Below, piece after piece: positions 15,133 to 23,455 of a DNA stretch of 64,000 nt. The stretch comes from JBBDSH01 sp040905045 (GTDB lineage Bacteria; Pseudomonadota; Gammaproteobacteria; Eutrophobiales; Eutrophobiaceae), in NCBI GenBank assembly GCA_040905045.1, contig JBBDSH010000096.1:9118-73117 (forward strand), read 5' to 3'. The translations under genes and the position numbers were made by a program. A model generated the notes under the pieces. The model was given only the letters and a program-made list of their open reading frames with translations. It made no database searches and was not told the DNA's origin. Each line of letters begins with the position of its first letter. Within the stretch, counting starts at the first letter, position 1.

Positions 15133-16482
15133 ATGACCGACAAGAATAACACCATCACGGAAGTACCCGCCGCCGGCAACGGCCTGCTGGACCGGCGCAC
15201 GCTGCTGAAGCAGGGGCTGCGTTTCGGCGTCATCGCTTCTTCTTCCATGGCCGCTGCCGGTGCCGCAACCAAACAATTTGCGGACTCCGTCGATGCGGCA
15301 AGACCACCCTGGATGCTGGAACCCGGTGCGGAATTCTCCCTCTACGGTTCTCCTTCACCCCATGAAAAACACGTGGCGCGTTTTGCCGCGCCCAACCGGA
15401 TCATGCGCAACAGCGGCGCCGCCTTCACCCCCCTGCATTTGCTGGAAGGGACGATCACGCCGAGCGGCCTGCATTTCGAACGTCATCACAACGGCGTTCC
15501 CGCCATCGATCCGGAGCAGCATGAACTGCTGATTCACGGACTGGTGGATCGGCCGCTGTCCTTCAAAACGGAAGACCTGCTGCGTTATCCGTTGATATCG
15601 CGAACCTGTTTTATCGAATGCGGCGGCAACAGCACCGCCGGCTGGAACCGTACGCCGTCGCGCGGCCAGGCCGGTTATATCCACGGGCTGGCTTCCAACT
15701 CGGAATGGACCGGTATTCCATTGGGCACGTTGCTGGAGGAGGCCGGCATCGTGCCAGAGGCGAAATGGCTGATCGCGGAAGGCGCCGACGCCTTCGCCAT
15801 GCAGATCAGCATTCCCCTGGAAAAGGCCCTGGACGACGCCATGCTGGCCCTGTACCAGAACGGCGAGCGCCTGCGGCCGGAGAACGGTTATCCCATGCGC
15901 CTGGTTCTGCCGGGCTGGGAAGGCGTGACCAATGTAAAATGGCTAAGGCGGCTGAAATTGACGCAAGAACCGGTCATGGCCCGCAACGAGACCGCCCGCT
16001 ATACGGATCTGCTGCCGTCCGGGAAGGCCCGCCAGTTCTCCTTTATTATAGAGGCGAAATCCCTGATCACCTCGCCGTCGCCGGGTATGCTGCTGAAATC
16101 GGGGCCGGGCCTGTATCAGATCAGCGGTCTGGCCTGGAGCGGCAAGGGCCGCATCCGTCGGGTCGAGGTGTCCACCGACAGCGGTGCAAGCTGGGCGCAG
16201 GCGCAACTGCAGGAACCGGTGCTGCCGAAGGCGTTTACCCGCTTTCGTATTCCCTGGCGCTGGAACGGCGAGCCTGCGATTCTGAAAAGCCGTGCCGTGG
16301 ACGAAACCGGTTACGTGCAGCCCGAGCGCAGTGCATTAATAAAGGAGTGCGGCCGGCACGGCTTTTATCATTACAACGCCATTGTAACCTGGAAAGTCAG
16401 TGAAACCGGATCGGTATCCCATATCTATGATGAAGATGAAAACAACGGCGGCGATATTTCTATTGATGCTGGCTGGGACTAG
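15133..16482 (+). CDS. soxC: SoxC/SorA-type molybdopterin sulfur-compound dehydrogenase
   Basis: A 449-residue protein of the sulfite oxidase family. A twin-arginine signal (DRRTLLKQG, residues 20-28) indicates export of the folded molybdoenzyme. The molybdenum-ligand cysteine lies in CFIECGGNSTAGW (C163), followed by HGLASNSEWTGIPLGTLLEE and GYPMRLVLPGWEGVTNVKWL, then the C-terminal dimerisation domain. SoxC with SoxD oxidises protein-bound sulfane sulfur; SorA-type relatives oxidise sulfite. The next gene, a cytochrome c, overlaps it by 56 bases and is the likely electron acceptor. No soxYZ, soxXA or soxB is present here, so a stand-alone sulfite dehydrogenase role is possible and the symbol is given by similarity only. 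Confidence 0.85.
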   Translation: MTDKNNTITEVPAAGNGLLDRRTLLKQGLRFGVIASSSMAAAGAATKQFADSVDAARPPWMLEPGAEFSLYGSPSPHEKHVARFAAPNRIMRNSGAAFTPLHLLEGTITPSGLHFERHHNGVPAIDPEQHELLIHGLVDRPLSFKTEDLLRYPLISRTCFIECGGNSTAGWNRTPSRGQAGYIHGLASNSEWTGIPLGTLLEEAGIVPEAKWLIAEGADAFAMQISIPLEKALDDAMLALYQNGERLRPENGYPMRLVLPGWEGVTNVKWLRRLKLTQEPVMARNETARYTDLLPSGKARQFSFIIEAKSLITSPSPGMLLKSGPGLYQISGLAWSGKGRIRRVEVSTDSGASWAQAQLQEPVLPKAFTRFRIPWRWNGEPAILKSRAVDETGYVQPERSALIKECGRHGFYHYNAIVTWKVSETGSVSHIYDEDENNGGDISIDAGWD

Positions 16483-16957
16483 CGTTACCGGCGCCGATTT
16501 TCCCGAAGGCCCGGAACTGGGCGATCCCGCCGATGCGCAACGGATCGAGCATTGGGATCGATCCATCATGCCCGGCGGGCAAGGTCTTCCTTCGGGCAGC
16601 GGCGGTGTTGAGGAAGGACGCGCCGTTTACGAACAGTATTGCCAAGTCTGCCATGCGCCGGGCGGCGTGGGCGACAGCGGCGATCAACTGGCCGGCGCAC
16701 GCATGGATCTGACCAGCGACTGGCCGGAAAAAACCATCGGTAATTACTGGCCTTATGCAACGACCTTGTTTGATTTTATCCGCCGTTCCATGCCCATGAC
16801 CGCGCCGCAGTCCCTGAGCAATGATGAGGTGTATGCCGTGACCGCCTATCTGTTGTATTTAAATGATATCATCGGGGAAAACGATATTCTCGACGCCGAA
16901 ACGCTGTCAAAGATTGAAATGCCGAACCGGGACGGCTTTATAGATAGTTACAAGTGA
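16427..16957 (+). CDS. Small monoheme cytochrome c, SoxD-like partner of SoxC
   Basis: A protein of about 176 residues with a signal peptide (MMKMKTTAAIFLLMLAGTSVTG) and one heme site, CQVCH. The segment TIGNYWPYATTLFDFIRRSMP is characteristic of cytochromes next to SoxC-type enzymes. Classical SoxD is about twice as long with two hemes, so this is a short form. It starts inside the 3' end of soxC; ATGs at 16427, 16430 and 16436 are all possible and no ribosome binding site is evident, which suggests translational coupling. Its TGA stop is the first heptamer unit of the repeat array that follows. Confidence 0.8.
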   Translation: MMKMKTTAAIFLLMLAGTSVTGADFPEGPELGDPADAQRIEHWDRSIMPGGQGLPSGSGGVEEGRAVYEQYCQVCHAPGGVGDSGDQLAGARMDLTSDWPEKTIGNYWPYATTLFDFIRRSMPMTAPQSLSNDEVYAVTAYLLYLNDIIGENDILDAETLSKIEMPNRDGFIDSYK

Positions 16958-17026
16958 CAAGTGACAAGTGACAAGTGACAAGGGGCAAGGGGCAAGGGGA
17001 AAGGGACAAGGGACAAGGGACAAGTA
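16950..17026. repeat. Heptamer tandem array (ACAAGTG/ACAAGGG)
   Basis: Eleven consecutive 7-bp units: four ACAAGTG, then ACAAGGG variants (including GCAAGGG and GAAAGGG), ending ACAAGTA. The cytochrome gene's TGA stop lies in the first unit junction, so the last codon of that gene is repeat sequence. Confidence 0.92.
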
Positions 17027-17077
17027 GCTGGCCACGAATCATCATTAAAGGGCGCTTCTAAAAATCAAAATAAAACA

Positions 17078-18211
17078 ATGATCCTGAACATGATTTCTAA
17101 AAACCGGTTAAATAATGTCGTAACCTTGCATTTGTTTGCCGGGATATTATTCCTGTTGCCGTTGATTGTCACGGCGGAAAGCACGACGCGGACCTATTAC
17201 ATTGCGGCGGAAGAAATCACCTGGAATTACACGTCATCCTGGCCCATGAATCCGATGACGGGCGGACTGTTTTCCGATGATGAAAAAAAATATCTCGAAG
17301 GTAATGGCCGGGATCGCATCGGTTACCGTTACCGCAAGGCGGTCTATCGCGAATATACCGATGAGAGTTTTGAAACCCTGAAGACCCGCGGAAGTGAATG
17401 GGAACATCTCGGCCTGCTGGGACCGGTGATACGCGCAACGGTGGGTGACACCATACGAGTGGTTTTTAAAAACAAGCTCGAAAACAGATCGGCAAGCATG
17501 CATCCCCACGGGCTGGAATACGCCAAAGAGTCGGAGGGCAGCACCTACGCCGACGGCACGGCGGGCGTGGACAGGCGCGATGAAAATATCGCGCCGGGTG
17601 CAACGCATACCTATACCTGGACGGTACCGCCCCGGTCCGGCCCGGGACCGGCCGATCCCGCCTCCGTGGCCTGGCTGTATCATTCCAGTGTCAACGGAAC
17701 GGCGGACATTCATGCCGGACTGGTGGGCCCGATTATTGTTACCCGCCGTTTCCAGGCCCGCGAAGACGGATCTCCGGCGGATGTGCAACGTGAGTTCGTG
17801 ACTCTTTTTGCGGTGTTTGATGAAAACGACAGTTTCCTGGCCGAACGGAATCGTAATGAATTGGCGCCGCAATCCGATCCGGCGGATACGGCGTTCCGGC
17901 AAAGCAATCGCATGCATTCCATTAACGGCTATCTTTACGGCAATCTGCCCGGTCTGGACGTGAATGCCGGCGACTACGTGCGTTGGCATGTGCTGACGCC
18001 CGGTCACGGTACGGATATACATAGCCCCCACTGGCACGGCAACGGCGTCACCGCCTACGGCCGGCATACCGATACGGTATCCCTACCGCCCGGAAGCAGG
18101 CGCTCCGTCACCATGGAGGCGGATAATCCCGGTACCTGGTTGTTTCATTGCCGTGCTGGCGACCACGGCAGCAGGGGTATGTCGTCCGTGTTTCGGGTTA
18201 CGGCGCCGTAA
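17078..18211 (+). CDS. Two-domain multicopper-oxidase homologue (ceruloplasmin-like) with incomplete copper sites
   Basis: A 377-residue exported protein; the signal peptide ends near TAES (start at 17078 or 17090). Two cupredoxin domains are visible. Domain 1 has H142-P-H144-G and WLYH202-S-S204. Domain 2 has H315-S-P-H318-W-H320-G and FH357-C358-R359-A-G-D-H363...M368. In canonical enzymes the second and last motifs read YHSH and HCHxxxH, so two type-3 copper histidines are replaced (S204, R359). The type-1 blue copper ligands (H315, C358, H363, M368) are kept. It may therefore be an electron-transfer or copper-binding protein rather than an oxygen-reducing oxidase. The sequence around GSTYADGTAGVDRRDE resembles the ceruloplasmin/coagulation-factor group. 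It closes the block between prmB and aroC. Confidence 0.8.
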   Translation: MILNMISKNRLNNVVTLHLFAGILFLLPLIVTAESTTRTYYIAAEEITWNYTSSWPMNPMTGGLFSDDEKKYLEGNGRDRIGYRYRKAVYREYTDESFETLKTRGSEWEHLGLLGPVIRATVGDTIRVVFKNKLENRSASMHPHGLEYAKESEGSTYADGTAGVDRRDENIAPGATHTYTWTVPPRSGPGPADPASVAWLYHSSVNGTADIHAGLVGPIIVTRRFQAREDGSPADVQREFVTLFAVFDENDSFLAERNRNELAPQSDPADTAFRQSNRMHSINGYLYGNLPGLDVNAGDYVRWHVLTPGHGTDIHSPHWHGNGVTAYGRHTDTVSLPPGSRRSVTMEADNPGTWLFHCRAGDHGSRGMSSVFRVTAP

Positions 18212-18272
18212 ATCACCTTGCGGATTAAATCCGGGCGGCAGTCCATTCAATTAACCGTTAGAATACGTCCCC

Positions 18273-19388
18273 ATGTCAGGCAACAGCATCGGAAAATTAT
18301 TCACCGTTAGCGCCTGTGGTGAAAGCCACGGGCAGGGATACCTGTGCATTGTCGATGGCTGTCCCCCCGGAATGGAGTTGAGTGAGGCGGATATCCAGTC
18401 GGATCTGGACCGCCGCAAGCCGGGCCAGTCCCGGCATGTCACCCAGCGGCGCGAATCGGATTCCGTGCGCATCGTCTCCGGTGTCTTCGAGGGCCGTACC
18501 ACGGGCACGCCCATCGGCCTGGTGATCGATAACGAGGACCAGCGTTCAAAGGATTACTCGAAAATCAAGGACACCTTCCGGCCCGGACACGCGGATTACA
18601 CCTATCAGCAGAAATACGGCGTCCGGGATTATCGCGGCGGCGGCCGCGCCTCGGCGCGCGAGACCTGCATGCGCGTGGCGGCGGGCGCCATCGCCCGCAA
18701 ATACCTGCGGGAACGCTACGGTGTGACCATTCGTGGTTATCTTTCACAACTGGGCCCCATTGCACTGGAACTGAAAGATTGGGATGCCGTCACCGACAAT
18801 CCGTTCTTCTGTCCCGATCCGGATCGTATCGGGGAACTGGAAGAGTACATGGACGCATTGCGCAAGGAGGGCGATTCCGTCGGCGCGCGCATCAATATTA
18901 CGGCGAGCGGCATGCCCGTGGGGCTGGGTGAACCCATCTTTGATCGCCTGGACGCGGACATCGCCCGCGCCATGATGAGCATCAATGCCGTCAAGGGCGT
19001 GGAGATCGGCGCCGGTTTCGCCGCCGTGGCGCAGAAGGGTACCGAACACCGTGATGAAATGACGCCCCGGGGTTTTCTCGGCAACCATGCCGGCGGCACC
19101 CTGGGCGGGATTTCCACCGGCCAGGATCTGCTGGTCAGCATTGCCCTCAAGCCCACGTCCAGCATCCGCATTCCCGGACGATCCATCGACATCGACGGCA
19201 ACGAGACGGAAGTCAGCACCACGGGCCGCCATGACCCTTGCGTCGGCATCCGCGCCACGCCCATTGCCGAGGCCATGCTGGGCATTGTATTAATGGATCA
19301 CGCCCTGCGGCACCGTGCCCAGAATATGGATGTGAACTCACGAACTCCCGTCATCCCGGCTTCCGCTGACGACAGGAATCCGGACTAG
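18273..19388 (+). CDS. aroC: Chorismate synthase
   Basis: A 371-residue FMN-dependent enzyme that converts 5-enolpyruvylshikimate-3-phosphate to chorismate, the last step of the shikimate pathway. Signatures are SIGKLFTVSACGESHGQGYL at the start, FRPGHADYTYQQKYG, DYRGGGRASARETCMRVAAG and HDPCVGIRATPIAEAM. The core ends near MDHALRHRAQNMDV, where E. coli AroC also nearly ends; the last residues, from TPVIPASADDRNPD, are encoded by dispersed-repeat sequence (CGTCATCCCGGCTTCCGC...GGAATCCGG) that now supplies the stop. Confidence 0.96.
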   Translation: MSGNSIGKLFTVSACGESHGQGYLCIVDGCPPGMELSEADIQSDLDRRKPGQSRHVTQRRESDSVRIVSGVFEGRTTGTPIGLVIDNEDQRSKDYSKIKDTFRPGHADYTYQQKYGVRDYRGGGRASARETCMRVAAGAIARKYLRERYGVTIRGYLSQLGPIALELKDWDAVTDNPFFCPDPDRIGELEEYMDALRKEGDSVGARINITASGMPVGLGEPIFDRLDADIARAMMSINAVKGVEIGAGFAAVAQKGTEHRDEMTPRGFLGNHAGGTLGGISTGQDLLVSIALKPTSSIRIPGRSIDIDGNETEVSTTGRHDPCVGIRATPIAEAMLGIVLMDHALRHRAQNMDVNSRTPVIPASADDRNPD

Positions 19389-19397
19389 CGTAAATAA

Positions 19398-19539
19398 TTC
19401 GCGGCGAGGCCTGCCCCGGCAAGCCCCCGGCTTACAGCTTGCCGGGGCAGGCGTAAGCCGGGGTCGCCGCTCCCACAAGCAGGGTTTGACTCCGGTGTGA
19501 AACGGAGCTTGTGGGAGGCCCGACCCCGGGCCGAATTAC
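19398..19539. repeat. REP-like units after aroC
   Basis: ATTCGCGGCGAGGCC...GGCCTTACG-like arms around GCCCCGGCAAGC/GCTTGCCGGGGC form a strong hairpin, ending GGTCGCCGCTCCCAC. A direct unit GTGGGAGGCCCGACCCCGGG-CCGAATTAC follows at 19511. Both belong to the class seen at 3082 and 9121. Confidence 0.75.
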
Positions 19540-19628
19540 GAACCACGAGCCACGAGCCACGAATCTCGAACCACGCATTACGAATGACCAGTAACGAATC
19601 ACCAGCCACGAACCACGAGCCACGAGCC
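19538..19628. repeat. Heptamer tandem array (ACGARCC) overlapping the MFS gene start
   Basis: Thirteen consecutive 7-bp units such as ACGAACC, ACGAGCC, ACGAATC, TCGAACC, ACGCATT, ACGAATG, ACCAGTA and ACCAGCC. The only in-frame ATG near the transporter's conserved start (19584) lies inside unit ACGAATG, so the array appears to be translated. Confidence 0.92.
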
Positions 19629-20777
19629 ACAGTCCCCTACTGGCGCCTCTCCGGTTTCTATCTCTTCTACTTCGGCGTTGTCGGCCTTTACATGCCGTAC
19701 TGGCCGCTGTACCTGGATTCACTGGGCCTGACAGCCGGCGGTATCGGCCTGTATTTCGGCGTTACCTCGGCCATGCGCATCCTGGCCCCCAATCTCTGGG
19801 GCTGGCTGGCGGATCGCTCCAATCGCCGCATGCCGTTTATCCGTCTGGCCCTGGTCATGGCGGCGTTGATGTTTTTCCTGCTGGGCCAGGTATCCTCCCT
19901 GACCGCGCTGTTACTGCTGGGTATGCTGATGGGTTTTTTCTGGACCGGTGCGCTGCCGCAGTTCGAGGCCGTCACTCTGGGACATCTGGGTAACAACACC
20001 GACGCCTATCCGCGCATCCGTATCTGGGGATCCATCGGCTTCATCCTCACCGTGACCGGTATTGGTTATTACTTTGAATGGTTCCCTATCGATCATCTGC
20101 CGCTGTTTATTACGGCGGTTATGCTGATCTGCCTGTTGAATACCGCGTTGTTGCCCGAGGCCGCCGTCTCCCAGAGTAAACGAACATATGAGCCGCTGTC
20201 ATCGGTATTGAAAAAGCCGTCGGTTATCGTCCTGTTGCTGGCCGCCTTTTTCATGCAGTTCAGTCACGCGCCGTATTACGCCTTTTATTCCCTGTATCTG
20301 TCCGAACATGGTTATGCCAAGACTGTCATCAGCGCCATGTGGAGTCTGGGCGTCCTGGCGGAGGTGGTGGCGTTCCTGCTCATGCGCCGTTTCATACGCC
20401 TGTGGGGCCTTCGTTATCTGATGATCGGGAGCCTGCTGCTGGCGGCGCTGCGCTGGTGGATGATTGCCACATTCGTCGACAATATGGTGTTGATGCTGCT
20501 TGCGCAGTTGCTGCACGGCGCCACGTTCGGCGTTTTCCATGCCGTGGCGATTCTCCTGATCCACAAAAATTTCCCCGGCCGTCTGCAGGGCCGGGGCCAG
20601 GCCCTGTACAGCAGCCTCAGTTTCGGCCTGGGCGTGGCCCTGGGCAGTCTCATCGCCGGCGCCATGTGGGAACCGCTGGGCGCGACGCCGACGTATCTCA
20701 TGGCGTCAGTCGTTACCGCCGCGGCTGCACTGTTTTGCTGGAAATGGCTGGAAGAGGTGCCATCCCGGCAGCAATAA
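19584..20777 (+). CDS. MFS transporter, LacY/HcaT-like
   Basis: About 397 residues with 12 predicted membrane segments. The conserved part starts VPYWRLSGFYLFYFGVVGLY and continues MPYWPLYLDSLGLTAGGIGL, typical of the MFS_1_like group that includes E. coli HcaT. Homologues following aroC in pseudomonads start almost directly at this point. Here the N-terminus runs through a heptamer array and reads as 7-residue repeats (MTSNESP, ATNHEPR). The start at 19584 is the closest ATG, without a ribosome binding site; an in-frame ATG at 19497 is also open. The substrate is unknown; uptake of a small aromatic acid or sugar is the family precedent. Confidence 0.85.
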   Translation: MTSNESPATNHEPRATVPYWRLSGFYLFYFGVVGLYMPYWPLYLDSLGLTAGGIGLYFGVTSAMRILAPNLWGWLADRSNRRMPFIRLALVMAALMFFLLGQVSSLTALLLLGMLMGFFWTGALPQFEAVTLGHLGNNTDAYPRIRIWGSIGFILTVTGIGYYFEWFPIDHLPLFITAVMLICLLNTALLPEAAVSQSKRTYEPLSSVLKKPSVIVLLLAAFFMQFSHAPYYAFYSLYLSEHGYAKTVISAMWSLGVLAEVVAFLLMRRFIRLWGLRYLMIGSLLLAALRWWMIATFVDNMVLMLLAQLLHGATFGVFHAVAILLIHKNFPGRLQGRGQALYSSLSFGLGVALGSLIAGAMWEPLGATPTYLMASVVTAAAALFCWKWLEEVPSRQQ

Positions 20778-20861
20778 TCTGTTCGATCCGCCTGTTTCCG
20801 GTCGAAATGTCCTGCTCATGAACTACACTTAGAAGTGTATTCACAAGCCGGGAGAAGAACG

Positions 20862-21278
20862 ATGGCCTATCAGACGCGCAAGGTGAAATACTGCCATGTA
20901 ACCGTGCCCAGCCGGCCCGGACAGGGAACCCGGATCCTGGAGCCGTTGAAGGACGCCGGCGTCAACCTGCTCGCCTTCACGGGCTTTCCCGTCGGCGGCC
21001 GCAAGGCCCAGGTGGATCTGGTCACGGACGATATTCGCGGCGTGCAGCGAGTGGCAAAGGAAAACGACTGGCGGCTGAGCAAGGTGAAAAAAGGTTTTCT
21101 GGTACAGGGTACGGACGAAATCGGCGCCGTCGACAAGGTCCTCTCACGGCTCGCCGACGAGGACATCAACGTGACCGCCGTTGATGCCGTGGCCGCCGGC
21201 AAGGGCCGGTTCGGCATGATCTTCTGGGTTAATCCGGCCAAGTACAACAAGGCAGCGCGGGTACTGAAGGCTAAATAG
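20862..21278 (+). CDS. ACT domain protein (tandem ACT)
   Basis: A 138-residue soluble protein. Two ACT-like halves are visible: VTVPSRPGQGTRILEPLKDAG (residues 13-33) and VQGTDEIGAVDKVLSRLADE (about 82-101) followed by INVTAVDAVAAG. ACT domains bind amino acids or related ligands and regulate partners; no enzyme domain is attached. The start at 20862 is set by GGGAGAAG six to eight bases upstream, rather than the in-frame ATG at 20835. The specific ligand is unknown. Confidence 0.75.
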   Translation: MAYQTRKVKYCHVTVPSRPGQGTRILEPLKDAGVNLLAFTGFPVGGRKAQVDLVTDDIRGVQRVAKENDWRLSKVKKGFLVQGTDEIGAVDKVLSRLADEDINVTAVDAVAAGKGRFGMIFWVNPAKYNKAARVLKAK

Positions 21279-21304
21279 TATTACGGCACCCTAATGAGGG
21301 TAAA

Positions 21305-21339
21305 AGAGCCGTCATGCCGGTGGACACCGGCATCCAGTA
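21305..21339. terminator. Palindrome between convergent genes, repeat-derived
   Basis: GTCATGCCGGTGGACACCGG-CATCCAG contains ATGCCGGTG/CACCGGCAT. It belongs to the GTCATxCCGG dispersed repeat family and lies between two convergent genes, where it could serve as a bidirectional transcription terminator. There is no clean U-tract. Confidence 0.4.
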
Positions 21340-21345
21340 GAGAAA

Positions 21346-23394
21346 TCACTCAAGGACACCCAGCAGATTGCTGTAGTTGTCGGTCCAGCGCAGCAGCGTC
21401 CCGCTGAAACGGGCCGTCACCGTGCCCTTGTCGGCGGCGACATCCGGATCAATATCCAGGTTCCGGCCCAGCAATACCCAGTCGGATTCATACACCAGAC
21501 CGTCGGTACTGTCCGGATTGCTGACGGTCAGCGCATCCAGGGAATAGGCGTCCGCCGCCGCGTAGATCACGGGCCGCAGGTCCAGGTGGCGATTGGATAT
21601 GTGCACGGCGAGTATGCCGTTGTCACGTAAATGATCGAGATAAATACCGAAGGCTTCCTCTGTCAGCAGATGCACCGGAATGGCATCACCGCTGAAGGCA
21701 TCGATGGCGAGTACGTCGTAGTTGCGTTTCTGTTCCCGATCCATGCTGATACGTGCATCGCCCATAATGATCTCAAATTCGGCCGATGAATGCCGCAGAT
21801 AAGTGAAGTAGTTTTTTGCCATGTTCACAACCTGCGGATTGATTTCGTAAAACCGCAGATGATCACCGATGCGGGTCAGAGCCGCCATGGTGCCCACGCC
21901 CAGGCCGACAACGCCGATGTCGAGCTTCGGTTGCTGTTTGCGCATGGCCGCGATGGCGATACCGATGCCGCTGCTTTCGGCGTAATAGGTGGTGGCGGCC
22001 TGGGACAGTTCCTGATCGCCGACTACCTGGGCACCGTGCGTGATGCTGCCGTGCAGAAGCTTGCGAAAACGGACATGGCTCAAGGGATTGTCGACGGGTA
22101 TGTCCTGGATGCGCAGGACGCCGTAGAAGTTCCGCTCCATGTCGACGACATGTTCGTTCTCCATTTCGAACAGTGTCATGATAATGATGCCGGCCAGGCC
22201 GCCGGCGGCGCCCCATAGAACCTGCGTTCCCACGCCCTTCCCGCTGCTGGTGTATTGTTTGTCCCGGAACAGGCACAGGCCGGCAGAGAGTACGATCAGG
22301 GTCCAGACCAGCGGCAGTTCCAGGTAATCATTGAACCACAGGGGCGCGATAAGGCCGACAAAAGCGCCGCCCAGGGCACCGCCCGCCGCGATATAAAGAT
22401 AGAATGCCGTCAGGTGTTCCGGATGCGGCTTGCTGCGGACCAGTTCGCCGTGGCACACCATGCAGCCGGCGAACATTAATAATGAATAGCTGGCGATCTG
22501 CAGGATAATGCTGTCGTCCGATCCGGGCCCGATGACATACATCCCCGACAGCAGGGCGACGGCATAAACCGGAAACCACAGGCGCCGCTGATACCAGCGT
22601 GGTTTATCGAAACAGAGAATGAACGACAGCAGGTAGAGACTCAGGGGCAGGATCCAGAGAAAGGGCACCACCGCCACGTCCTGACTGATGCGACTGGTGG
22701 TGGCCAGCAGCAGTACCGAACCGCAAAAGGCCAGCAATAACCACAGAAACCGATCACCGGGCATCAATGGATGTTGTCTAATCGTGTCCGCATGTTTCCG
22801 TGTCACGGGTATTGCGGATTGCAGGGTTGTCCGGGCGCAGGCAACCGTGCCCAGCGCAAACAGTACGAAACCCGCCGACCACAAACCGGCCTGTGCATCC
22901 AGCGTCAGCATGGGTTCCACCAGGAATGGGTAGGAAAGCAGGGCCAGGAGCGAGCCGGCATTGGAGAGGGCATAGAGACGATAGGGCGAGCGATCCGGGT
23001 AACAACGATTGAACCAGTGCTGAAAGAGCGGCGCCGAGGCGGAAACCAGACCGAAGGGCAGACCGATGGTCAAAAACAACAGAACAAGGATCAGGGTAAC
23101 CGGATTGTCGCCGGAATCCGGGATCATGCTCTCGTCTGGCGTGATGGGCAGGAACAGCAGCGCCACGATCAACAGGGAACAATGCACCAGTATTTGCTTT
23201 TTAATCGTCAGAGCCGAGCGTATGAAATGGGAATACGCATAACCCGCCAGCAGCATGACCTGGAAAAACAGCATGCAGACCGTCCACACCGCCGCCGATC
23301 CGCCGAACCAGGGCAGGATGTAACGGCCGATGATGGGCTGGACCTGGAACAGCAGAAAGGCGCTGATGAAAATGGTGGATGCGAAATACAGCAT
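21346..23394 (-). CDS. Membrane-anchored spermidine-synthase-like protein (fused transporter-like/spermidine synthase)
   Basis: A 682-residue protein. The first 400 or so residues contain about 10-11 hydrophobic segments beginning MLYFASTIFISAFLLFQVQP. The C-terminal part is a spermidine-synthase-type Rossmann domain with LDIGVVGLGVGTMAAL (nucleotide site), LRFYEINPQVVNMA and YDVLAIDAFSGDAIPVHLLT. The family is common but functionally uncharacterised. The aspartates used by true aminopropyltransferases appear partly kept (DAFSGDAIP), so catalysis is possible but the substrate is unknown. It is convergent with the ACT gene. Confidence 0.85.
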   Translation of the reverse strand: MLYFASTIFISAFLLFQVQPIIGRYILPWFGGSAAVWTVCMLFFQVMLLAGYAYSHFIRSALTIKKQILVHCSLLIVALLFLPITPDESMIPDSGDNPVTLILVLLFLTIGLPFGLVSASAPLFQHWFNRCYPDRSPYRLYALSNAGSLLALLSYPFLVEPMLTLDAQAGLWSAGFVLFALGTVACARTTLQSAIPVTRKHADTIRQHPLMPGDRFLWLLLAFCGSVLLLATTSRISQDVAVVPFLWILPLSLYLLSFILCFDKPRWYQRRLWFPVYAVALLSGMYVIGPGSDDSIILQIASYSLLMFAGCMVCHGELVRSKPHPEHLTAFYLYIAAGGALGGAFVGLIAPLWFNDYLELPLVWTLIVLSAGLCLFRDKQYTSSGKGVGTQVLWGAAGGLAGIIIMTLFEMENEHVVDMERNFYGVLRIQDIPVDNPLSHVRFRKLLHGSITHGAQVVGDQELSQAATTYYAESSGIGIAIAAMRKQQPKLDIGVVGLGVGTMAALTRIGDHLRFYEINPQVVNMAKNYFTYLRHSSAEFEIIMGDARISMDREQKRNYDVLAIDAFSGDAIPVHLLTEEAFGIYLDHLRDNGILAVHISNRHLDLRPVIYAAADAYSLDALTVSNPDSTDGLVYESDWVLLGRNLDIDPDVAADKGTVTARFSGTLLRWTDNYSNLLGVLE

Positions 23395-23455
23395 TAGCGG
23401 CGGATCGATTGGGCGGGCCGGGTGCTCGAGTCAGGTTTACTTGTACCGTTTCAGT

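Noticed and set aside
16950..17026. Possible CRISPR array
   Set aside because: Units are 7 bp and contiguous, with no spacers and no cas genes.
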